Below, piece by piece: positions 22,682-35,278 of a stretch of 64,000 nt of DNA. Origin of the DNA: Przewalskia tangutica (lineage: Eukaryota > Streptophyta > Magnoliopsida > Solanales > Solanaceae). Every line of letters begins with the position of its first letter. The stretch's first letter is position 1. The translations under genes were made by a program, and so were the position numbers. The stretch covers positions 39,524,485 to 39,588,484 of the forward strand of contig CM056725.1 in assembly GCA_029844215.1 (NCBI GenBank), in the 5' to 3' direction. The notes beneath the pieces are model-generated. The model was given only the letters and a program-made list of their open reading frames with translations, made no database searches and was not told the origin of the DNA.

Positions 22682-24645
22682 CCCCCCCCCCCCCCACATG
22701 TTCTTGGACGAAATTATGCAAGGGTAGTATGGTCATTGACCATGATAGAAGACTAAGTCTTGCAAGTAGAGCTTGACATTGTTGACTAAGTCAAGAGCCA
22801 CTTGGCTTGATCCCATTCATCCAATTTTAACATGTGTTGTAATCAAGACCCTCCAATGTGTTATATAAGCACCCTAGTAGCAAGACTTGTCTTCAACACT
22901 TAGAAGCGACTTTGAATTTTGGGAAGATTAAGGGCTTGAAAAGGTATAATTCTTGTCGTTTTAGTAATTGAGATTACTTACTGTTGTAGCTATGGATATT
23001 ATCAAGCATGATGTTTATATTATGAAGTTGATAAGTGTTAGGGATATTGGAACCCTAATCCGAAAACTAGCATGTTTAACCCTTAAGATTTCAATTCAAG
23101 TTGATTATTAGTTTAAGTCGTCGCGTGTTATATAAGGAAGGAATTATAGTTGTTGAAGTTGTTTATGACTATATAACATGTTAGACCTAAGAATTTGGAT
23201 TAAAATAATTGGAAAAGACTTTGAGTTGTTGTTTATGTTAGCCGAGAATGGCTTTAATTATGGAACTAGTTTCGTATTAATTTGTGCGGCAGAATTTTAC
23301 ACGTCCTGTTAAGGTATGTAATCCCCTTTGGTTAGCTGAATTGTTGGGCCTTAAATGTCGCGTGTTTGGTTATTATATTCGGCCTTGAAAAAGGTGGCAA
23401 AGTATGTAGAAACAAAGGAAGTGATGTCCGATTTTCCGTAGAATTAGTGACTTTGCACTTAGAATATTCTACGTTCGAAGCTAGAGGTTAATGGACGTAT
23501 TGTGGCCATTATAGGTTGAAGTACTAGGTATAGCGTATTCTACTTGAGGGATGGAATAGCTATCAAGGTTGAAGTGCTGTCGATAATCGTCGTGAGGTAT
23601 GTGAACCTCTTCCTTCTTTAGACATGATTCTATGTATGGAATATACATATGGTATTATTTCATGTTTCCTTCTACTCTTAGAAGTTAATAAGTATGTATG
23701 TTGATTTACTCTACGTAAGGGTTATGTCTAAGTTATCCTAAGTTCTTACCAAGTCTTATGGGGGATGTTGGTAAGAGTCGTTAGGAGGTATTTGGAGCCA
23801 AGTTGACTTGGCTAATTTACGGCACGAATGAGAATAAGTATCGAACAAGCCATTGCAGCGTTAATAAAGGAAAATGTAATGACGATAAATTATATTAAAA
23901 CAAGTAGAATTCTCCATCTGCATAGAAGCTAAGATAAGACAAAATTGTATTACATTTTCTAGATCATGGCTGCTTTAATGAGATCAGTATAAACAAGTAT
24001 AACCTATTCACACATATAAGGAATATGTTGCTTAATTTAAAGAGTTTACGTTATGAAGTGTTAAGACTATGAACTACGAAACTTGATTCTAAAAGATAAG
24101 AGACTTGAAGTATTTTGAAAGTATATAATACTTGGTTTTCGAAAGTATAAGTCTCTTGGTTATAAAAAGAATGTATTTGCCTTAAGTATAAAGTTAGTAT
24201 AACGACTTTATGGGAAGTGGGTTATAATAGCTTTATGGAAAGTTAAAAGAGTGGTTTACTCTAAGTAATGATAAATGTTTTGAAATAAAGAAAGGAAAAT
24301 GGATTTAAAAGCATCAATTGCTTAAGTTTTAAGGAAAGAAGTCACTTGATTTGTGTTGAAAAATGTATTTCTAAAAGTGTAGTGACTTAGGTAAAATGTA
24401 AACAAGCCTTGATACTACGGGTGTTAGTATCTTGGGGTTTTATATGAAAAGGAGTCTTTTGAAAAGAATGTAAGCACGTAGTACTTTGGGTTAAATTCCC
24501 GGATTTTTATGTGTGAAACGAAAGTGCCATGAGTTTATAAAAATGGAAGTCTAAAGGTTTAATAAACTTGCCTATGTTTGCTTGTGATAGCTTTGAGTGC
24601 AAGTATTATATGATTACATTGTCGTGACTCTCAGTTGGAGGGTCG
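22682..24645 (+). repeat. D-type LTR fragment (D'), host of elements C, D and E
   Basis: After the C run, this resembles the D LTR from just downstream of its dyad (GGTCATTGACCAT, GACTAAGTCTT). It has a TATATAA box at 22862-22868 and a GAG|GTATGT site near 23595. It stops at 24645 where element D starts; a 19-base continuation is at 32554-32572. The alignment GGAGGGTCG + GTCATTGTCTTGTTG to the matching place in LTR E supports one LTR cut by D. Its missing start suggests that C inserted in the poly-C arm of its dyad. Subfamily differs from D itself. Confidence 0.72.
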
Positions 24646-24777
24646 TGTTACACCCCGTATTTACAAGACATGTGTTAAGAACGTACGTAAGAACTCGCAA
24701 GTGTTAAAATTTGAGACTTGTAAAAAAATTTAGCGGAATTATGAAATTGTCGGAAAACGTTTTATTGTGACGAATGG

Positions 24778-24996
24778 GAGGGCGACATGTGTCACCCCCC
24801 CTTAGTAATGCCTTGGTCGAAATTAGGCATGGCCATAATGGTCATTGACCATAGCCTTAGGATGACTAAGTCTTCCAATTAATGAGCTTGAGATTATTGA
24901 CCAAGTCAAAGGAGTCAATTAGTCTTGATATTTACTAAGAACTCATCCAAACCACCCAATTGTTTGCATCTTAACCCTCCATGTCCCTTTATAATA
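24778..24996 (+). promoter_or_regulatory. LTR promoter: U3 dyad and TATA-like box (D, 5' LTR)
   Basis: Dyad at 24778-24799 (arms GAGGGCGACA and TGTCACCCCC, two mismatched pairs), and TATAATA at 24990-24996. Confidence 0.55.
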
Positions 24997-27250
24997 CTAG
25001 TAGTAACAAGACCTTGTCCTAACACTTAGAGAATTTTCACAAAACTTGAAGGAAGAGCAATGGTGCTCTCGGGTTCAACATCCAAGAAGGAGAAAAATTT
25101 GTGTTTCTTGTCAATAAGCTCCACACTTTAAACCAAGGTTCATGAGGGTATAGTAAGCATATCTCAATAGAAAAATCTCGAAAAGATAGTTTTCGGTTTG
25201 TCGCAGCGAAAACCTAGTTGCTTTTCTAGGTTTTGGATTGGATGTTGAAGGAAAGTTGTTGGTATGGTTCTAAGGGTCTCAAGTAGCGGATTGAAGTGTC
25301 TTGAGAGTCTCTACATGTTGCTAGAGCGACTTGGATATGGAGATTGGATTAAGCTTTTAAGGTATAATCTTGTCCCTTTAGCGTCTTACAAGATTAGTTA
25401 AATTATTGTTATCTTTACATGTTGCTAGCATAAAGTATATGTGTTGAAGTTTATAAGGAGTATGGATTGATTGTAGCCTTGGAACCGAAATGTAATGTAA
25501 GCCATGTTAAGTTGGATTGTAATTTTGGTCGCTTATTAGAATCGCCGCATGGTGTTGACTTGAAGATTATAGTAGTTATAGTCGATTGCGACTTGATATC
25601 ATGTATTGCTAACAACTTGGATTGAAATGGAAATTTGATAAGAATTAGTATTGTTGAAAGTAAGGTGGCGAATTTGGACTTTTAGTTTGTTATTCATTTG
25701 TATTGAACTACTTTCTAAATTGTGAGCCAATTGAAATTTGTTTAGTTATTCATTTGCATGGAATACCATCTATATTGTTATGAGCCAATTGAGGCTGTTT
25801 GGTTATTGTATTCGGCCTTGAAAAAGGTGGCAAAGTTAGTAAAACAAAGGAGGTGTCTTTCAGATTTTCCGTAGAATTTAGCGACTTAGCACCTAGAATA
25901 TTCTACGATGAAGTAAGAGGTTAATGGACGATGGTGACCCTTTATAGGTTGATGTACTAAGTATAGCGTATCCTACTTGAAGAATGGAATAGCTCAGGTG
26001 GAAGTACTTTGGAGCTTTTTCCTACTTGTCGATAATCGTCGCGAGGTATGTGAACCTCTTCCTTCTTTGACATGATTCTATGTATGGAATATACATGTAG
26101 TACTATTTCATGATTCCTTCTACTCTTAGAAGTTAAGAGGTATGTATGTCGATTTACTCTACGTAAAGGTTATGTATAAGTTATCCTAAGTTCTTACCAA
26201 GTCTTGGGGATGTTGGTAAGAGTCGTTAGAGGTATTTGGAGCCAAGTTGACTTGGCTAATTTACTGCACGAATAAGAATAAGTATCGAACAAGCCACCGC
26301 AGCGTTAATAAAGGAAAATGTAATGACAATCCATTATGTTAAAACAAGTAGAAATCCTCCATCCGCATGAAGCTAAGATAAGACAAAATTGTATTACATT
26401 TTCTAGATCATGGCTACTTGATTAAGATAGTTATAAATAAGTATAACTTATTCACAACGCACAAGTATATGTTACTTAATTTATAAGAATTTACGTATGA
26501 AGTTTTAAGACTATGGACCTCAAATTGTTAAAAGGTTAGGGACTTTATTTTTTCAAGTTATGAGACTTGATTCTTAAAGGAGAAATGAATTGATTTAAAA
26601 GTATAGAATACTTGATTTGGAAAGTATTGATTTCTTGCCATTCTAAGTTAAGAAACCGGTTTTCCTAAAAGTTAAGAGACTTGAAGTATTTTGAAAGCTA
26701 TGTGATTTGAATGAAGTATAAGTTTCTTGGTTATCAAATGAATGAATTCGTCTAAGAAATAAAGAGTTATAACGGCTTTATGGGAAGTTGGTTATAACAA
26801 CTTTATGGAAGATTTAAAAGAATGGTTTTCTTCAGTATTGTAAGCAAAGTAATGATTTGAAATAAAGAAGGGCAAAATTGTTTTAAAGGTACCAATTGCT
26901 TAAGTTTTTAAAGAAAGAAGTCACTTGATTTAGAAGCTATAATTGTATTTCTAAAAGTATTGTGACTTGTCGTGAAAAGTAGATATGACTTGATACTACG
27001 GTTATTAGTATCTTGGAAGTTTTATTTGAAAGAGAATCATTTTAAAGGAGTAGAGGCACGTAGTACGTTGGGTTAAATTCCCGGATTTTATAATGACATG
27101 TTAGTGCCTTAAGTAAACAAAATGAGAGTGTATATGAACAAGCTAATAAGAAGTTAGGGATTTCTTAACTTGCTTATATTATGTATGATAAGTTCTAGTG
27201 CTTATGTTATGTATGATAAGTCAGAGTGCTTATGTTATGTATGATGGCCG

Positions 27251-27560
27251 TTGAGTTAGGGTAAGAGTATAAATGGCGGCTAGCCCCAAGACGTTATACC
27301 ACCTTCTCCAGGGTAAGAGTATAAGTGAGGGGTAAATCCCCAAGACGCTGTACCACCTGCTTTATGTGTTATTTGACGACCAGTCGAGATAGGGTAAGAG
27401 TATAAATGAGGGGCAAGCCCCAAGACGTTATACCACCTTCTCCAGGGTAAGAGTATAAATGAGGGGCAAGCCCCAAGACGTTATACCCCCTGCTTTACCA
27501 CCTTCTCCAGGGTAAGAGTATAAATGAGGGGCAAGCCCCCAGACGTTATACCACCTGTTT
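27251..27560 (+). repeat. Minisatellite in D 5' LTR
   Basis: About five units built on GGGTAAGAGTATAAATGAG, then GGGCAAGCCCCAAGACGTTA and TACCACCTTCTCC. Confidence 0.85.
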
Positions 27561-28152
27561 TGATTGATATTATGGGCGTGAGACCCATGGTTATGTTTTA
27601 CACTTTTAGCTGTCGACAGCGATGGGGGATTTCCACGGGCATGCTTTGATATTGGTGTGACTTGATCGCGTCCATTGGGCGTAGTATGTGTCTCTCCGTA
27701 GTGGGCCGGACTATGTTATGAAAGATAAGTAAGTTAGATAGAAATGAACTTAATGACTTCTCCTAAGTAAGTACGTAAGATATGACTATAACTCTTAATG
27801 TAATGGAAAAAGATATTGATGTAAGTTATGTGGAAAAACTTGATTGAATTCTTATGTATGTATGTAAGAATATGATGTTAATTCCTATTGAAAGAAGGAA
27901 AAGAATGATTAATGTACGATTAAGTTCATAAGTGGTAATGACACGGCAGATCCGTATGTATTTTTATACTTGTCCTTGTCATTCTTTGTACGCTTATGAT
28001 CCGCATCTTGACGTTATTTCGCTCCATATTCTGACTGTTGTTTTACTATCATTGCTTATTTTATAAGTTTCATGTATGTTCGCTGATTATCTCTCGATGT
28101 ATACCGAGGTGCCTGTGTAGGCACCGGGCCGCGGCCCGGGTCGTGACAAAAG

Positions 28153-28164
28153 TGGTATCGAGCG
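28153..28164 (+). other. Primer-binding site, element D
   Basis: TGGTATCGAGCG, four bases after the LTR, the same altered form as in A. Confidence 0.75.
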
Positions 28165-29020
28165 ATTAGTCCTCGGAAAGTGTCTACATACCGTGGTTCA
28201 GTAAGTCTTGATTATCGTGTTGTGCACCACATCTATAATCGTGAGGTCGCAGGACATTTAGGATTGGTTTCCATTATTCTCACTCTGAGATCGTGCGATA
28301 GAGTCAGGTTGTTAGGGTCGTCCTCCCTAACGAGTTATATTGATTGCAACACGAGCAAGGCAAAGAAGCGACCCGAAGGACTATGTGGATTGCGTATCCA
28401 GGTTGGTAATGATTATAGTATAGTTGGTATTGGGACATACATCTATACGGAGTTATGTATGAGGGTCATTTATGGGTTGCCTTGAATGGTTTTAGATTTA
28501 CCAAGAGTGGTAAGGACTAACTAGATACCGGGAAGGTATGGAATAGTTAATGAATTCTCGCCAAGGTCTTCTCGGGTAGAAGATTTATTATAGACCAAGA
28601 ATAAGAGTTAAGTGCGACGGCGGGTTGGGGTGAGGACCTGTTACGGGTCTCCCCATGGCCTGGAATGGAGTGGGATCAGTTAGTAGTAGTTCCGCTACGT
28701 GGCGGTCACGGCGCGCAAGGCCCAGGTCTAGTTAATTGTTTTACGGGTTCGGGGACGCGTTCCACCGGAACCAGGTAGTGAAAGTCGGAAATGACCTTAT
28801 ATTGTTTCATATAGTGACTCCAAAGATTAGAGGCCAGAATAGGTGTGGAAGTTATGTATGTATGTTAGAAGGAGTGGGAAGTACGAAAAAGGTAATCTCT
28901 TTTGGGCATATGATGGACAGATATGCGTGTGCGAGGTATTAGGGCCATGTGTGGCATGGTTGGTATGACGGGGTGGTGAAAGGAAACTATGTCGCTAATT
29001 ATAAAGATTGACTCCGAAAG

Positions 29021-29056
29021 AACATTCGAGGACGAATGTTTCTAAGGGGGGAAGAA
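29021..29056 (+). other. Pre-PPT hairpin and polypurine tract, element D
   Basis: AACATTCG (29021-29028) and CGAATGTT (29033-29040) around AGGA; the purine tract AAGGGGGGAAGAA ends at 29056. Confidence 0.85.
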
Positions 29057-29188
29057 TGTTACACCCCGTATTTACAAGACATGTGTTAAGAACGTACGTA
29101 AGAACTCGCAAGTGTTAAAATTTGAGACTTGTAAAAAAATTTAGCGGAATTATGAAATTGTCGGAAAACGTTTTATTGTGACGAATGG

Positions 29189-29406
29189 GAGGGCGACATG
29201 TGTCACCCCCCTTAGTAATGCCTTGGTCGAAATTAGGCATGGCCATAATGGTCATTGACCATAGCCTTAGGATGACTAAGTCTTCCAATTAATGAGCTTG
29301 AGATTATTGACCAAGTCAAAGGAGTCAATTAGTCTTGATATTTACTAAGAACTCATCCAAACCACCCAATTGTTTGCATCTTAACCCTCCATGTCCCTTT
29401 ATAATA
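29189..29406 (+). promoter_or_regulatory. LTR promoter: U3 dyad and TATA-like box (D, 3' LTR)
   Basis: Dyad 29189-29210, TATAATA 29400-29406, same as the partner. Confidence 0.52.
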
Positions 29407-31668
29407 CTAGTAGTAACAAGACCTTGTCCTAACACTTAGAGAATTTTCACAAAACTTGAAGGAAGAGCAATGGTGCTCTCGGGTTCAACATCCAAGAAGG
29501 AGAAAAATTTGTGTTTCTTGTCCAATAAGCTCCACACTTTAAACCAAGGTTCATGAGGGTATAGTAAGCATATCTCAATAGAAAATCTCGGAAAAAGATA
29601 GTTTTCGTTTGTCGCAGCGAAAACCTAGTTGCTTTTCTAGGTTTTGGATTGGATGTTGAAGGAAAGTTGTTGGTATGGTTCTAAGGGTCTCAAGCAGTTG
29701 AAGTGTCTTGGAGAGTCTCTACATGCTAGGAGCGACTTGGATATGGAGATTGGATTAAGCCGTAAGGTATAATCTTGTCCCTTTAGCGTGTTACAAGATT
29801 AGTTAAATTGTTGTTATCTTTACATGTTGCTAGCATAAAGTATATGTGTTGAAGTTTATAAGAGTATGGATTGATTGTAGCCTTGGAACCGAAATGTAAT
29901 GTAAGCCATGTTAAGTTGGATTGCAATTTTGGTCGCTTATTAGAATCGTCGCATGGTGTTGACTTGAAGATTATAGTAGTTATAGTCGATTGCGACTTGA
30001 TATCATGTATTGCTAACAACTTGGATTGAAATGGAAATTTGATAAGAATTAGTATTGTTGAAAGTAAGGTGGCCGAATTTGGACTTTTAGTTTGTTATTC
30101 ATTTGTATTGAACTACTTTCTAAATTGTGAGCCAATTGGGTCATTTAGTTATTCATTTGCATTGGAATACCATCTATATTGTTGTGAGCCAATTGAGGCT
30201 GTTTGGTTATTGTATTCGGCCTTGAAAAGGTGGCAAAGTTAGTAAAAACAAAGGAGGTTGTCCGATTTTCCGTAGAATTTAGCGACTTAGCACCTAGAAT
30301 ATTCTACGATGAAGTAAGAGGTTAATGGACGTATGGTGACCCTTATAGGTTGATGTACTAAGTATAGCGTATCCTACTTGAAGAATGGAATAGCTCAAGG
30401 TGGAAGTACTTTGGAGCTTTTTCCTACTTGTCGATAATCGTCGCGAGGTATGTGAACCTCTTCCTTCTTTTGACATGATTCTATGTATGGAATATACATG
30501 TAGTACTATTTCATGATTCCTTCTACTCTTAGAAGTTAAGAGGTATGTATGTCGATTTACTCTACGTAAGGTTATGTATAAGTTATCCTAAGTTCTTACC
30601 AAGTCTTATGGGGATGTTGGTAAGAGTCGTTAGAGGTATTTTGGAGCCAAGTTGACTTGGCTAATTTACTGCACGAATAAGAATAAGTATCGAACAAGCC
30701 ACCGCAGTTATTAAAGGAAAATGTAATGACAATCCATTATGTTAAAACAAGTAGAAATCCTCCATCTGCATAGAAGCTAAGATAAGACAAAATTGTATTA
30801 CATTTTCTAGATCATGGCTACTTGATTAAGATAGTTATAAATAAGTATAACTTATTCACAACGCACCAAGTATATGTTACTTAATTTATAAGAATTTACG
30901 TATGAAGTTTTAAGACTATGGACCTCAAATTGTTAAAAGGTTAAGGACTTTATTTTTCAAGTTATGAGACTTGATTCTTAAAGGGAGAAATGAATTGATT
31001 TAAAAGTATAGAATACTTGATTTGGAAAGTATTGATTTCTTGCCATTCTAAGTTAAGAAACCGGTTTTCCTAAAAGTTAAGAGACTTGAAGTATTTTGAA
31101 AGCTATGTGATTTGAATTGAAGTATAAGTTTCTTGGTTATCAAATGAATGAATTCGTCTAAGAAATAAAGAGTTATAACGGCTTTATGGGAAGTTGGTTA
31201 TAACAACTTTATGGAAGATTTAAAAGAATGGTTTTCTTCAAGATTGTAAGCAAAGTAATGATTTGAAATAAAGAAGGCAAAATTGTTTTAAAGGTACCAA
31301 TTGCTTAAGGTTTTAAAGAAAGAAGTCACTTGATTTAGAAGCCTATAATTGTATTTCTAAAAAGTATTGTGACTTGTCGTGAAAAGTAGATATGACTTGA
31401 TACTACGGTTATTAGTATCTTGGAAGTTTTATTTGAAAGAGAATCATTTTAAAGGAGTAGAGGCACGTAGTACGTTGGGTTAAATTCCCGGATTTTATAA
31501 TGACATGTTAGTGCCTTAAGTAAACAAAAATGATAGTGTATATGAACAAGCTAATAAGAAGTTAGGGGATTTCTTAACTTGCTTATATTATGTATGATAA
31601 GCCGGTAGTGCTTATGTTATGTATGATAAGTCGGTAGTGCTTATGTTATGTATGATGGCCGGTTGAGT

Positions 31669-31960
31669 TAGGGTAAGAGTATAAATGAGGGGCAAGCCCC
31701 AAGACGTTATACCACCTTCTCCAGGGTAAGAGTATAAGTGAGGGGTAAATCCCCAAGACGCTGTACCACCTGCTTTATGTGTTATTTGACGACCCACGAG
31801 ATAGGGTAAGAGTATAAACGGCGGCAAGCCCCAAGACGTTATACCACCTTCTCCGTGGTAAGAGTATAAATGAGGCAAGCCCCAAGACGTTATACCCCTC
31901 GCTACCACCTTCTCCGTGGTAAGAGATAAATGAGGCAAGCCCCGCACGTTATACCACCTG
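31669..31960 (+). repeat. Minisatellite in D 3' LTR
   Basis: Same units as at 27251-27560 with short losses. A minus-strand frame of 140 codons across it is a repeat artefact. Confidence 0.83.
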
Positions 31961-32553
31961 TTTTGATTGATATTATGGGCGTGAGACCCATGGTTATGTT
32001 TTACACTTTTAGCCGCCGGCGATGGGGATTTCACCGCATGCTTTGATATTGGTGTGACTTGATCGCGTCCCAGTTTGGGTCGGGTAGTATATGTGTCCTC
32101 CGTAGTGGGCCGGACTATGTTATGAAAGATAAGTAAGTTAGATAGAAATGAACTTAATGACTTCTCCTAAGTAAGTACGTAAGATATGACTATAACTCTT
32201 AATGGAATGGAAAAGATATTGATGTAAGTTATGTGGAAAACTTGATTGAATTCTTAAGTATGTATGTAAGAATATGATGTTAATTCCTATTGAAAGAAGG
32301 AAAAGAATGATTAATGTACGATTAAGTTCATAAGTGGTAATGACACTACAGGATCCGTATGTATTTTTATACTTGTCCTTGTCATTCTTTGTACGATTAT
32401 GATCTGCTTATCGACGTTATTTCGCTCCATATTCTGCACCGTTGTTTTACTCATTGCTTATTTTATAAGTTTCATGTATGTTCCGTGATTATCTCTCGAT
32501 GTATACCGAGGTGCCCAGTAGGGCACCGGGCCGCGGCCCGGTCGGTCGTGACA

Positions 32554-32572
32554 GTCATTGTCTTGTTGTAAG
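32554..32572 (+). other. Sliver of D' LTR between elements D and E
   Basis: GTCATTGTCTTGTTGTAAG continues the D' LTR after the D insertion and ends at the E LTR. Too short for certainty. Confidence 0.5.
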
Positions 32573-32762
32573 TGTTATACCCCGTAGTTCTGGAGTATGT
32601 ATGTAAGGACGTACGTACAAATGTATACGCCCTAATTAGGGTAAGAATGATAGAATTGTTTTCCGACGGAAATTATTCCGAACTTTGTGAAGGAATTTTA
32701 CGTTTTCAACATTTTTACGATTATGGAATTTTTCCGAGAGATTAAATATTTTGGACCAATAG

Positions 32763-33011
32763 GAGGGCGACAAGTGTCACCCCTAGATTGGGCCATGTGG
32801 GACGAAATTGAGTGGACAAGTAGGCAAGACAAGTGGCCAAAAGTCTTGCATGGCTGGTCTTGGCTTGGACAAATTTGGCTAAGTTTAGTGGGCAAGTCTT
32901 GCATGGTCAAGGTCTTGCATGGCTTTAGTAAGACAAGTGTGGGAAGGAACCTTCACATATGATCTCTACCTTACACATGTGTTAATCTCAACCCTTGGTT
33001 GGCTATATAAA
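32763..33011 (+). promoter_or_regulatory. LTR promoter: U3 dyad and TATA box (E, 5' LTR)
   Basis: Dyad 32763-32784 (GAGGGCGACA, AG, TGTCACCCCT), TATATAAA 33004-33011. Confidence 0.58.
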
Positions 33012-33711
33012 CCCCCTTAGTGGATGAAAATCAGCCACACTTAACATATTACAAGACTTGAAAAACATTTCCTCTCCCTCCTTCTCTATCTTGATTTCGT
33101 CCAACCCCTCCCTAACCAAATGTTGTCCAAAAATTCTTAAACTTATAAGTATTCTTCCTTAATGTGTTAGGAAGATTATTAACCAAGAGTTAGACAAGAT
33201 TTCACACCCCTAGCCTCAAAAGAAACCCCCCTTGGCCGAGAGTGGGCAGATTTTCGGGACTGTTTTGGGCAGATTTTTAGTCAAGTTTGGAAGGGAATAT
33301 CTCCTAGCATATAAAGAGTTTTTGGGTGTTTCAAAAGCCTAAAATTAATTTCGTCGAGTCTAGTTTCCAATGCAACAAACCACTCGTGGATAGCACACTG
33401 GAGTAGAGAGTTATCGGACAATCACGTTTTTGGACTATCTTGAGGTAATTAACCATAACCTCCTTGTGAAGTTGATTTATTATGTATATATGGATATTAT
33501 ACATATATTGGAGGTATATTATGGACTATAAGATATAAAGAAATATTTGGATCTTGCTAAGAAGTTAACAACAAAGAAACTATAACTTATATAAAGATTG
33601 GAATATAAGTTGAAGGACTAATGAAGTAATTGGTTAAGTATTATTTTAAAAGTTGGCCAAGGACCCCAACTTAAGGACCGTATCTACTTTGGACTTTTTA
33701 CTTTGGACTTC

Positions 33712-33950
33712 TTTACTTATTGTTATTATGAAGGGAGATAGTAAACAGCGTTACCGTTTGGGCGTGTTATCCCCTTCTTTACTTATTGTTATTATGAAGG
33801 GAGATAGTAAATCACAAGTACCGTTGGGCGTGTTATCCCCTTCTTTACTTATTATTATTATGAAGGAGAGATTGTTAATCGCAATCCGTTTGGGCGTGTT
33901 ATCCCCTTCTTTAGTTATTATTATTATGAAGGAGAGATTGTTAATCGTCG
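33712..33950 (+). repeat. ~65-bp tandem repeat in E 5' LTR (about 4 units)
   Basis: Units contain TTACTTATTGTTATTATGAA, then GGGAGATAGTAAA and GGGCGTGTTATCCCC. Last unit is partial. The 3' LTR has five. Confidence 0.88.
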
Positions 33951-34946
33951 CGAGGTATGTGAACCTCTTCCTATCTTTTCTAGCATGATATTTTGTAAAA
34001 TATATATAGTACGGTAGACGTACGTGTGTAAAAGGAATTTGGTTTATTTAAACCATAAAGTGTTATAATGACTTTATGGGAAGTTAATTATAACAACTTT
34101 ATGTAGGTAAAAGAATGGGTTATTGATTTTTAAAAAAGATAAGAGACTTGACTTATATTTGACTTGACTTGATATGTGAAGAACTTGAATTGTGTGGAAA
34201 GTTGTGAAACCTCATTCGTGAGTAATGAGTACTTGGTTTCGAATAATAATGTTATATTGATTTCGGAAATGAGAATAAGTATCGAACAAACCACTGCAAC
34301 GTTAATAAACGAAAATATATTGACAAATAATTAATATTATTAAAATAAGTAGAAACCTCCATCTGGATAGAAGCTAAGATAAGACAAAATTGTATTACAT
34401 TTCCTAGATCACAGTTGCTTTAATAAGGTCATTAATAACAAGTATTGATTTTTCTTAAATTCCAAGGTAAGGAACTTGATTTCTAAAAGAAAAGAGACTT
34501 GAGGAATTGAAGTGTTTTTGGTTTAAAAGAAAGGCATGGTTTTGTCTTAAAATGGTTTAAAAAGAAGGTATGGAAATTGTTTTGGTTTACTTAAAAATAA
34601 TAGTCACTCTATTTTGATACTACGGGTATCGTGTGACCTTCGATAAAGGAAATGGATCGTTTGAAAGAATCTAATGTACGTAGTACTTTAGGGTTAAAAC
34701 CCGGATTGTTGGCATAAAATGGGAGTACTTGAGTTTATATAAATGGTGAATCTATTTACATGTTAATGAAAGTCTAAGAGTATGTTGAACTTGCCTATGC
34801 TAGTTATGATAGCCTTTGTTGTGCAAGTATTGTATTTCTATACCACTGCGTCTCTCGATGGAGGGCCGGCTGACTTGTTGTGAACTTATTTACTTATTTA
34901 CGTGTGGACGGAGGATTCCACTGCACGCCTATCATTGTGAGTGATC

Positions 34947-35278
34947 TTGGCCATGCTTATACGATGAGGGATTCCGGGGCATGCGACCAGGATGCGGGTT
35001 AGATGCCCGCGCGTTTCATTACTCCATGGTCATGCTTATACGATGAGGGATTCCGAGGCATGTGACCATGTTATACTTTACTCCATGGGCTAGCTCCCCG
35101 TGAAGACATGTACCCACGATGAGGGATTCCGGGGGCATGTTATATTATTATTCCATGGGCTAGCTCCCCATGAAGACCTGCGCCTACGATGAGGGATTCC
35201 GAGGGCACGTTATGGCCATGCTTATACGATGAAGGATTCCAGGGCATGCGACCGAGTATATATATATATATATATATG
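34947..35278 (+). repeat. GATGAGGGATTCC minisatellite and (TA)n in E 5' LTR
   Basis: Several units with CCATGCTTATACGATGAGGG, ATTCCGGGGCATG and, in some, CCATGGGCTAGCTCCCCRTG. They are followed by a TA run at about 35257-35278. Confidence 0.83.

Larger units (their letters stand above)
24646..28148 (+). repeat. 5' LTR of element D
   Basis: TGTTACACCCCGTATTTAC to GGGTCGTGACA, 3503 bp. Contains a dyad, a TATA-like box, a GAG|GTATGT site near 26045 and a minisatellite at 27251-27560. The partner LTR differs mainly by small indels in GC-rich parts. Confidence 0.93.
28149..29056 (+). other. Non-coding interior of element D
   Basis: The first ~170 bp matches the leader of the other elements. At the place where gag should start, an unrelated AT-rich stretch follows (about 28330-28590), with short frames of at most 101 codons and no gag motif. 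From about 28600 it resembles the shared spacer, with GGGTTGGGGTGAGGACC, GGATCAGTTAGTAGTAGTTC and a GCGGTCAC stretch. The GGGTTGR/YCAACCC stem is not conserved in its usual form here. Confidence 0.7.
24646..32553 (+). mobile_element. Element D: gag-less, LARD-like LTR retrotransposon
   Basis: Two near-identical ~3.5-kb LTRs (24646-28148 and 29057-32553) surround only 908 bp. That interior has a primer site, part of the shared spacer, a hairpin and a polypurine tract, but no recognisable gag or pol. It must therefore have moved with proteins from another element. Flanking bases are GGTCG and GTCAT, not a clean duplication. It is smaller inside than classical large retrotransposon derivatives and has much longer LTRs than TRIMs. 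Confidence 0.88.
29057..32553 (+). repeat. 3' LTR of element D
   Basis: 3497 bp, TGTTACACCCCG to GGTCGTGACA. It matches the 5' copy closely. In the minisatellite the differences are losses such as GGGGCAAG to GGCAAG, and CCAGGG to CCGTGG. Confidence 0.93.

Noticed and set aside
22681..22695. Poly-C run as a structural or regulatory element
   Set aside because: Homopolymer at an insertion junction, matching the C-rich dyad arm of D LTRs; length may be sequence error.
27251..27560. CRISPR-like regular repeats
   Set aside because: Units are directly adjacent without unique spacers and lie within a plant LTR; this is a minisatellite.
31612..32034. 140-codon minus-strand frame with repeated GITSWGLP
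   Set aside because: Translation of the D minisatellite; broken in the partner LTR.
32687..32962. 91-codon frame conserved at 32687 and 51582
   Set aside because: The two copies are the two LTRs of element E, so identity is expected; the frame lies upstream of the TATA box and is not found in other subfamilies.
33653..33988. Protein-like repeat LGVLSPSLLI (also 52734-52940)
   Set aside because: Translation of the 65-bp tandem repeat; no start context and copy number differs between LTRs.
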